In this document: positions 57,048-64,000 of the stretch, piece after piece | How positions within the stretch are numbered: the first letter of the stretch is position 1 | Layout of the letters: the number at the start of each line of letters is the position of its first letter | Source of the DNA: Bipolaris cookei | Taxonomy: Eukaryota; Ascomycota; Dothideomycetes; Pleosporales; Pleosporaceae | Length of the DNA: 64,000 nucleotides | Direction: 5' to 3' | Assembly (NCBI GenBank): GCA_002286855.1 | Contig: NRSV01000005.1 | Location: forward strand, 310,001 to 374,000 | Program-made: the position numbers and the translations under genes | The notes under the pieces: generated by a model | What the model saw: only the letters and a program-made list of their open reading frames with translations | Told to the model about the DNA's origin: nothing | The model's database searches: none

Positions 57048-57631
57048 TATGTATTTGCCTCGAGCCGTTCCAAGTCTTCATCAATACGGTCATGTTGGGG
57101 AGAAATGTGTGCATACACAAAGTGTAGTCGAAGAGCGAAACGTCGGCAAGAATTGGTTCATCAAGCTTGATCTCCGGCTGTAACGTTACACTGCATATGT
57201 AGAAGAAACGTCTTGCTGCAGTGTGTAATGTATACATAATGGGTTGTTAGAGTATTTGTATACACATGAGAAAGGTTGGAGCGCTGGTCAATCAAGAAGT
57301 TCAAATCCAAACTATAGCTTGTCAGAAGCGTTCGTGTGTGGTATGCAAATGTTGAGGGTGAATGATTGCGTTATGACTGTATAGTGCATCACAAAGGTAG
57401 TGCATGAAAGGCAATTCGAGTGACTCGTTCGGTTGCTGTTTTATCCAGATGTCGTAAAGTAACAAAGCTCAGCTACGAAAGATTGTTGAAAAGCCTCCCC
57501 ACTGAAAGTCAGTTCTCTCAGCCAGGAGGTAGTACAGGGCAGTGCCGCACAGCACACCAGCACTATGTAACTGACAGCTCAAACCGCTCTGAACACTAAT
57601 AGTCGGCAATAGTACAGCCCTGGTAGCGTCT
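57048..57631. other. Intergenic region
   Basis: This 584-bp stretch between the transposon and the lectin gene contains no supported gene or repeat. Confidence 0.55.
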
Positions 57632-58289
57632 CTATGCTGCCGCCCTGAGGATGAACTGGCAGTTGGGAGATGTCGTCATCTTAAATGTGATGATATCCGT
57701 TCCTTCATCTTTGCCCCCGCGACGGACGTTGAGCTGCTTCTTGCCATCTACGTTGTTGATGCTATATCGCGATTAGCACAACCCCGAATCTGAAAAAGAA
57801 AAGAACAAGACACTCACTAGTAGGCGCCATTTCCGGCGTGCGCAAGCTTCCAGCGGATTGAGGAATCCTTAGGGGGAAGGAGCTGGGTCGTGACTACCTC
57901 TTCCGGGTCTATGGGCTCCGTGTTAGTGCATCATTTTCTAGTTGCTGCTAGCGAATTGCATTCGTAGTACCATGGGCAGTAACGTAGAGACCAGAGTTGA
58001 CGGGAATGATAAAGTACTCGCGGTCGCCCTTCTCAGGGTGACCGCCGACGCCTCCAGCATAGACAATTTGGAATTGGTGGTTTGGTGCAGTTGGGGCTTT
58101 CTTGCTATGAACCAGTTAGTCTGACAGTTGTCAAAACACAGGCAAAAAGGCTAGGTATGGTAAAGGGCTGCTATACTAGAGCTTGACTTGGGTGCCTTCC
58201 TTCTTGTCACCTCCCCAGATATCGAGTTCCATCTCAGGAGCGTGGAAAGGAGAGATGGTGTAGATTCCAGGACCGGTGTAGTCAGACAT
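57632..58289 (-). CDS. Ricin-B-fold (beta-trefoil) lectin-like protein
   Basis: This small protein resembles fungal ricin-B-like lectins, which bind glycans and often act in defence. It has four exons, 58289-58177, 58104-57971, 57908-57818 and 57761-57632, giving 155 aa. Three internal repeats are visible, each ending in a Q/R-[FW] element: N-H-Q-F-Q-I-V, S-S-I-R-W-K-L-A and N-C-Q-F-I-L. Each is preceded by a G-x-Y or L-Y-K strand, as in a beta-trefoil. The protein starts M-S-D-Y-T-G-P-G-I-Y-T-I-S. No signal peptide is seen, so it is probably cytoplasmic, as many fungal defence lectins are. No enzymatic domain is fused. The second donor (CATG-GTACTA) is a weak point of the model. Confidence 0.8.
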
Positions 58290-59843
58290 GATGAAGGAGG
58301 TTCTTGGAGAGATTGGATATGGAGTGGGGTGGGAGTGTTGTGGTTTGTGTAGATGAAGGAGAAGCTTGATTATGATGATCGATTGCAAGAAGCCAGGTCG
58401 AAGGGGTTTATATAGACGATTTAGACTTAGAGAAATCTCTGTTTCAGTATGAAGATTCCCATGGCCAATTGAATCTAGACACATGACCTGAACATCAGAT
58501 GTATGCGTATGTAAGGTATGCATATGTATGTAACATGCATCTGCTTTTTCTGATACTCAATGAGCATTATGTGAGGGGAGTGTGTATGCTGCTGTATACT
58601 AATTGCTCCCCATATTTCGTTCCAAGGCGGCTCTCATTGTACAAACTTGAGTTTGGCCTCGTTCGGAGAGATTGACGTGGATATTCTAAGGCTCATGGAT
58701 ATATCATGATGGGTAGCTGGTTGAATCTGTTCGAGTGTAGATGCTCGTAGAGCGGGCGTGAAGAATGGCGCAGCATGGTCATGCGGGGTCGGTCCGAGCC
58801 TTTTATGTTTGCTTTTCCCGCGTACCATTAGTTGCATGTACATCTAGCCAATTACTTGGCCCTACATAATATCATATGTTTTTGACCTTACCCAGTGACT
58901 TCCCAGCTAAGGAGGACACTAAAGTGCAAGTATAATCTGCAATTGAAAGAATATTTCATCGACACAAGTGCCAGGAAGACACTAGGCACGTCTGAGATAG
59001 CATCAAATGCTCCGTAATGATTTCAGTGACACAGAAGATGATCGCTTATCAATGCAGCTGAGTGAAACTAATGTGAGAAGCCAACCATTATACCGTTCAT
59101 CTAGCTGGTGGCTGCAAGCCCATTTACCGTTCTTGTTTAGAAGGATCAACGGGGAAGGAAAAGATTTGTAAACAATGGTTATTCGAGTAATCTGATTTAA
59201 TGACACAAGACCGACCATAGAAAATTCCACATAAATGTCGATTTACTTTTCTTTGTTGGCCATCTTCAAGCGGGGTATTCGTACTGGCAGACATGAGGTG
59301 TATGCACACTCGCAGGTTTAACACAGTATAGTTTGGGTGAGAGGTGGCTACAGACCTTACCATAATACCTTGTGTTTTTTTGCTGTGTACATCGAGTCGC
59401 ACCTTTGGATTACTTGTGATCTACTTGAAAATGGATCTCGTTAATCGAACAACTGAAAATGTTCATATTTTGCTTGCTCTTTGATGTTGTCGGGTGCTGT
59501 CGCTATGGCGGTCTGACGCATTCGTTGAACAACCCACAAGGGACAGAGCGCATGCAAACATGCCAGTATGTTTTCTTTGCTCGTGTTCACCCTGTTCAGC
59601 CGAACATGCCAATGAAATGCCGCATTGTATATGATGAGAAGTGGCGAGGCTGTCCGAGGGTTGTATGTTCTCCACTATACGCCTCACCGCTACACTCCAA
59701 GCGAGCCTCGTGATCTGTGTAATGGCTGCATACAAGAAGTTCATGTAATACTCGCTGTGAGAAACGAACTTTTAATGATATTAGGAGAGACTGGCAAAGG
59801 AGCACACTGCGTCCAGAAATGATTAGGTTGTGGGCGTACAGCC
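58290..59843. other. Intergenic region upstream of the lectin gene
   Basis: This 1.55-kb region has no supported gene. Its proximal part is the lectin promoter. Short open frames near 59450-59850 show no protein-like conservation. Confidence 0.5.
58407..58414 (-). promoter_or_regulatory. TATA box of the lectin gene
   Basis: The minus strand reads TATATAAA about 120 bp upstream of the lectin ATG. A pyrimidine-rich and CA-rich leader lies between. A strong TATA suggests regulated or high-level expression. Confidence 0.55.
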
Positions 59844-60218
59844 TCAAGCTCGCTCAGCCTGATCCATCAGCTTCATCACGTCTTCTTCCTTGAAGCGATG
59901 CATAAGCTTAAGCGATGATGCTGAAGTTTCTGGCGATCCAGCCTTGTCGATGTGGATCTAGTCGAACATTCAGGTACTCTTCAGGGAAGCATATATAGAC
60001 AGAGATGGCCCAGATTGGCTTACCACTGGGGTATCAAACTCGTACAGGCCTTTCCACTTGTCCTGGCCCTGTTCCATGACATTGATCTCGTGGTACTCGA
60101 GCGGCCGCTTTGCCTTTACATTATGAACAACAGCTTTTGCATCGTCGCAAAGGCTGCATGGGGTTCGCGTGAAGAAGGTGATGCGGCAGGCGAGTAAATG
60201 AGATGTAGCGCGCAACAT
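59844..60218 (-). CDS. Glutaredoxin-like protein
   Basis: This is a small thioredoxin-fold protein of the glutaredoxin-like family related to yeast YDR286C. It has two exons, 60218-60024 and 59957-59844, with a 66-nt intron, giving 102 aa. The redox motif is T-P-C-S-L-C (Cys21 and Cys24), after the strand C-R-I-T-F-F-T-R. The cis-Pro region is Y-E-F-D-T-P-V, followed by I-H-I-D. The C-terminal helix is H-R-F-K-E-E-D-V-M-K-L-M-D-Q. The N-terminal 12 residues may be a weak mitochondrial signal. The physiological substrate is unknown. An upstream ATG at 60266 would add 16 residues. Confidence 0.88.
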
Positions 60219-60514
60219 GGTGAGCGGCTGCGGCGCGAAGCAAAGCGGCCGAGAAGCATCCAGCAACAGTCGTCGGACCCGAGATGGAAGAAATGCAAAG
60301 TTTGGTTGCGCCTTGGCCGAGCACCAAACGGGGACGCCTCGTCCACCAGAAGCAAGGTCCGCGCTTGGACCCCAGCCTATGACATGATGGGTGCAACGTT
60401 CCAGAATATTCCGACGCGCGAGGTGAACATCTGGGGTTCACGACACCAACGTAAAGAGCGCGCACTCAACGTCTAGTACACACTCGGTTTTATGCAATTT
60501 TGAGAATCTTTAAC
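60219..60514. promoter_or_regulatory. Shared divergent promoter, glutaredoxin-like and CHORD genes
   Basis: Only 296 bp separate the start codons of the two divergently transcribed genes, so their promoters must overlap or touch. No TATA box is obvious on either strand. Confidence 0.5.
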
Positions 60515-61582
60515 ATGGCAAAAAAGTGCGTTCACAAAGGGTGCGGCAAGACGTACGAGGACGAGAACGAAGAGTGTGTCTACCACCCAGGCCCACCAGT
60601 ATTCCATGAGGGGCAGAAAGGTAGGTCAGCATGAGGCGATGCTTTTGAATTGGGTCAGATGGATTGATTCATGGTAATCTAGGCTGGAAATGCTGCAAAC
60701 CTCGCGTCCTGACGTTTGATGAATTCCTCGCAATCGAGCCTTGCACAAAGGGCAAACATTCCGATATAGACGATACGCCTGCGCCCGAGCCTGTTGAGAC
60801 TCCCGATGTACCCAATGGCACACCAGTCAATCTAGGATCGCTCGACGAGTCTCTTCCCCCGCCTGCACCCCGAGTACCTACTGCACAAGCTGCGCCCAAG
60901 CCCACAGCCTCGCCTGCCCCACCTCCAGAGTCCGAAGACGACGACCCAAGCATAGCGGTGAAGGAGGGCATGACATGCAGGAGGAAAGGGTGCGGTGCTG
61001 TGCACAAGGGAGGTGATAGACAAGGGGAGAGCTGCGTACATCATCCTGGTGTGCCAATTTTCCATGAAGGCAGCAAGGGGTGGAGTTGTTGCAAGAGGAG
61101 AGTGTTGGAATTTGACCAATTTATGAACATTGAGGGCTGTAAGACAAAGGGCAGACATTTGTTCGTTGGCAGTGGCAAGAAGAAGGAGGGGGAGGAGAAG
61201 CTGGAGACAGTCCGGTGAGTATGGTTTTTGATGGTGGTCCTCCAAGACGGGCTGCTGACAATGTCGCAGACACGACTATTACCAAACGGCGACTTCAGTG
61301 GTCGCCTCTCTTTACCTCAAGAAGATTGACAAGGCCACTGCAAGCGTTGAATTCCAGCCGTCGAGTGTGAAACTTGACTTGCCTACTAGCGACAGTAAAC
61401 GCTACCAAACCGAGTTTCCCCTATTCTCGACGATCAAACCGGAAGAGAGCAAGTTCCGGATCCTGGGGACCAAGCTTGAGATGACTCTTGTCAAGGCTGA
61501 CGGGGCTAGCTGGCCAGTGTTGAGGAGTGACGAGAAACCTACTGGTGAGATGATACAGGTCGGCAGAGCCGGGAGGGCCTAG
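60515..61582 (+). CDS. CHORD-CS domain protein (Rar1/CHP1 type)
   Basis: This is an Hsp90/Sgt1 co-chaperone-type protein with two zinc-binding CHORD domains and a CS domain. It has three exons, 60515-60620, 60683-61214 and 61270-61582, giving 316 aa. CHORD-I covers about residues 5-65 (C-V-H-K-G-C-G-K-T-Y, then Y-H-P-G-P-P-V-F-H-E-G and W-K-C-C). A Pro/Ala-rich linker follows. CHORD-II covers about 145-205 (C-R-R-K-G-C-G-A-V-H, H-H-P-G-V-P-I-F-H-E-G, W-S-C-C). The CS domain is at about 220-305 (V-V-A-S-L-Y-L-K-K-I-D). The arrangement matches the animal CHP-1 and Aspergillus ChpA proteins, rather than plant RAR1, which lacks CS. Confidence 0.94.
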
Positions 61583-61947
61583 GAACGTGGCAGCAGTGCT
61601 AGCGACGAGGACATGGTTAGTATAAAAAAGCATAGCATTTACAAGCACGAAGTTATGACCGGCATGGTTTTGCCCAAGTCTCCATGTGTTTGTGTAGATG
61701 GATGTGCATGTCGGAGATGTGCTTATTAATCATGACGTACCTTCCCCTCAGTGATTCGGCGTTTATGCAATCCGAGTGTGATATGATGCCACTGGTGGGT
61801 AAGTAAACATACCTCTGATTAGCTCTGGTTGGTGTTGTTATAACACGGTAATGGTAAGCTCTTCCTATTGAACAAGATATAAACTCGTCTGTTTCCTGTT
61901 GTTCCGATATCACATTGTCGTTTTCCAATCATATCACATCACACATC
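61583..61947. other. Intergenic region with SDR promoter
   Basis: This 365-bp stretch lies between two plus-strand genes and includes a TATA-like site at 61878. No other feature is seen. Confidence 0.55.
61878..61884 (+). promoter_or_regulatory. TATA-like box of the SDR gene
   Basis: The sequence TATAAAC lies 64-70 bp upstream of the ATG at 61948. Confidence 0.5.
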
Positions 61948-62778
61948 ATGACCTCGAGACTGATTGCTATTGTTGCCGGCGTCGGGCCCGGAACTGGAGC
62001 ATCCATAGCCCGCAAGTTCTCAGCCAAGTATCCCGTAGTGCTGCTTGCGCGCAAGCCGGAGAACTACGAAGGCTTAGCACAAGAAATACAATCCAAGGGG
62101 GGCAAGGCGATTGGCATCAGCACTGACGTGTCAGACGCTGCCAGCCTGGGGAGTGCGGTTGAGAAGATCAAGGAAGAATTCGGAGCAGATGTGGGGGCAG
62201 CAGCCGCTATTTTCAACGCGTCTGGTGGATTTCTTCGGAAGCCGTTCCTGGAGATTGGGGCGGATGTTTTCCAGGCCAGCCTGGGGGTTAGCGCAATAGG
62301 CGGGATTCTGTTCAGCCAGTCGTTCCTGCCTCTGCTGCTCAAGGGTGTGCAGCAGCAGTCAGAGTACCCGCCCTCGCTCATCTTCACGGGGGCGACAGCG
62401 TCAGTCAAGAGCAATGCGCAAATGGCATCTTTCTCGACGGGCAAGTGGGCGCTGAGGGCGCTCAGTCAGAGCCTGGCGCGCGAGTTTGGTCCGCAGGGGG
62501 TGCATGTTGCGCATGCGATTATTGATGGGGTGATTGATATTCCGAGGACTAAGGAGTGGCTTAAGGACATGCCTGCTGAGGCAAAGTTGAATGCTGATGC
62601 GGTAAGTGTGTACCATGTTCTGCTTTGTTTTTCTTGCGAGCAAGGACGGAAATGGGCAATCCAAGGCTAATGGGAGGTTGATGTGCAGATTGCAAATGAT
62701 TACTGGTGGTTGCACACGCAGCCCAAGACCAACTTTACATGGGAAATTGACCTTAGGCCAGCGGTTGAAAAGTGGTAA
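61948..62778 (+). CDS. Short-chain dehydrogenase-like protein with Phe at the catalytic Tyr position
   Basis: This has a Rossmann-fold SDR architecture. It has two exons, 61948-62601 and 62689-62778, with an 87-nt intron, giving 247 aa. The nucleotide-binding motif is G-V-G-P-G-T-G-A-S-I-A near residue 11. A D-V-S follows near 55, N-A-S-G-G near 90 and a Ser-containing strand L-I-F-T-G-A-T-A-S near 145. At the usual Y-x3-K active site the sequence is F-S-T-G-K, so the Tyr is Phe. The block LRALSQSLAREFGPQGVHVAH and I-I-D-G-V-I-D-I-P is typical of a subfamily with this substitution. The C-terminal exon ends W-E-I-D-L-R-P-A-V-E-K-W. The activity and substrate are unknown. Confidence 0.9.
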
Positions 62779-63102
62779 GAGGGGCGAGGTTGATGGTTTC
62801 CCAATGCAGGCGCGAGTTGGGAACGGGAGCACGTGGGCAGGTGGGCGCATCTAGGCAATTAGAGTATCTCGGGGAATGGCGGGTGGAAGAGTAATCACGC
62901 AATCCACTCCACTCTTGTGTGGCACGGCATACGACGGACGTATCAGAGACATATGCAGGTGTGATTATGTCGCGAAGCCTCAGATGGGGGAGATGCACAG
63001 GTGTCAGCTACGTAGATAGTCGCGGTAAGCGGACGGGTGGGAGTGGTTCTGCGCCCACAGGGCAGGTGGGCAGGCAGCCAAGATGCAGCTTAGGCATGTG
63101 TG

Positions 63103-63145
63103 GCGGCATGTGGCAGCATGGGCAGCATGGGCAGCATGGGCACAG
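63103..63145. repeat. 9-bp tandem repeat (GGCAGCATG)
   Basis: Four to five head-to-tail units of GGCAGCATG occur, the first and last being variants. Confidence 0.7.
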
Positions 63146-63498
63146 ACAGGCTGGCCAGACTGAGAGTCCGGACGCATGCGCATGCACGACATGGCCCGCT
63201 ACGCGGCAGCGAAGAGGGGCCAAACGTTCCCCGCGCATACACGGCGAGCTGATAGTGGGCTGCTATACTGGATGGGTAGGGTGGAATGCTTGGCATCACA
63301 CCCTCATGCGCAGGGCCAATTCCACATGGGGTCATGCGAGGCCCGGCAGAGATAATGGTAATGCCAACACGGAGCAATGGATTGGTATGATCTCACTCCG
63401 CGGAAGGGCGATGGGCGACAACTCATCAGGCCTTCAGTCAGACGCAATGGCAGTCTGAAATGGTACTGTGTTTATGTACATACGCATGTACTATATAC

Positions 63499-63567
63499 AT
63501 GCCAGTACATGCCAGTGTATGTCAGTGTATGTCAGTATATGTCAGTATATGTAGGTGATGTAGGTGT
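63499..63567. repeat. 10-bp tandem repeat (ATGYCAGTRT)
   Basis: About six units follow at a strict 10-bp period: catgccagta, catgccagtg, tatgtcagtg, tatgtcagta, tatgtcagta, tatgtaggtg. Adjacent units differ by single transitions. Confidence 0.75.
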
Positions 63568-63659
63568 GGAGTATGCGCAGGGCCGAGCGGCTCATGTCAT
63601 GTGAAAGCCGGAGGCCAGCCCACGTGTCGAATCAATGCCACAGCCCCACGAGCATCCAG

Positions 63660-63705
63660 ACAGGACAGACACAGACACAGACACAGACATAGACACGGAC
63701 ACGGA
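63660..63705. repeat. 6-bp tandem repeat (ACAGAC/ACGGAC)
   Basis: Seven to eight units of acagac, atagac and acggac follow one another. It is a microsatellite. Confidence 0.75.
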
Positions 63706-64000
63706 CAGCGACAACGGCCTCGATCGGTAGATGGCTCCTCGGCGGGCCGCCGTCCAAATCCAAGTCCAAGTCGACTGTGGCTAGGCCGTGTGCTGGCTGG
63801 AGCATGACGTATCGGCAAGCATGACAAGCATGCCGTCTTACGGCAGCGCGGCAGACGACGACCTGGTCGCCTTGAGCGGACGGTGGACGGGAGGCATCGC
63901 TTAAAGGACGGGCAACGCCAAGTTGCCCCGTTGCCTGCGCCCCGTCGATAGGGCAATCACAATCGAGGCCAGCGCTGGATTGAATACCCGTCAGGCCCGC

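Larger units (their letters stand above)
62779..64000. other. Right-edge region with simple repeats, no gene
   Basis: No gene is supported in the last 1.22 kb. Open frames here are low-complexity and lack recognisable content. Three tandem repeats (63103, 63499 and 63660) are listed separately. Confidence 0.5.

Noticed and set aside
57632..58289. Toxin of the ricin class
   Set aside because: Only the beta-trefoil lectin part is present. There is no N-glycosidase A-chain-like domain and no secretion signal.

Overview
This window looks like nuclear DNA of a filamentous ascomycete, most likely a Dothideomycete of the Pleosporales type (inference). The genes are single and unclustered, about one per 2-2.5 kb, on both strands. 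They have short introns (about 45-105 nt, a few longer) with GT-AG ends and GCTAAC-like branch sites. They include fungal hallmarks: DASH subunit Dad3, an NRC-2-type AGC kinase with DFD in place of DFG, a Zn2Cys6 regulator and a pogo/Fot1-type transposon.

Layout. 0-6.8 kb: VPS24/CHMP3 (+), a transcription factor with a BED-like finger plus a Zn2Cys6 cluster (-), a small membrane protein (+) and RRP1 (-). 6.8-10 kb: a 2-kb gene-free stretch, then a broken H3K9 methyltransferase (KMT1/Clr4/DIM-5-like) relic (+). 10.8-32 kb: five minus-strand genes: a 2432-aa coiled-coil protein, an MCT-type MFS transporter, a conserved protein with a mitochondrial-like N terminus, a LARP1-like La/DM15 protein and an uncharacterised protein. 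32.5-45.2 kb: TAF10 (+), mitochondrial uS19 (-), MRE11 (+), a 983-aa disordered protein with an eIF4E-binding-type motif (+), the NRC-2 kinase (+) and DAD3 (+). 45.4-54.8 kb: mitochondrial uS5 (-), TRM2 (+), ARP3 (-), a taspase-like hydrolase (+) and an HpcH/HpaI aldolase (-). 55.2-57.0 kb: a complete DDE transposon with perfect 57-bp inverted repeats. 57.6-62.8 kb: a ricin-B-fold lectin (-), a glutaredoxin-like protein (-), a CHORD-CS protein (+) and an SDR-like protein (+). The last 1.2 kb holds short tandem repeats and no gene.

Most genes are housekeeping (ESCRT, ribosome biogenesis, mitochondrial translation, TFIID/SAGA, DNA repair, kinetochore, actin, tRNA modification) and do not form a pathway cluster. 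Divergent pairs with short shared promoters are uS19m/MRE11, uS5m/TRM2 and the glutaredoxin/CHORD pair. I worked out exon boundaries by hand from splice signals, reading-frame continuity and family conservation; they are not backed by transcripts. The best candidates for novelty are the decayed KMT1-like gene, the transposon with a doubled 17-bp motif in each terminus, the seven-fold I-R-x-I-V repeat array in the coiled-coil protein, and the eIF4E-binding candidate. I did not find a multi-gene system that I would call new.
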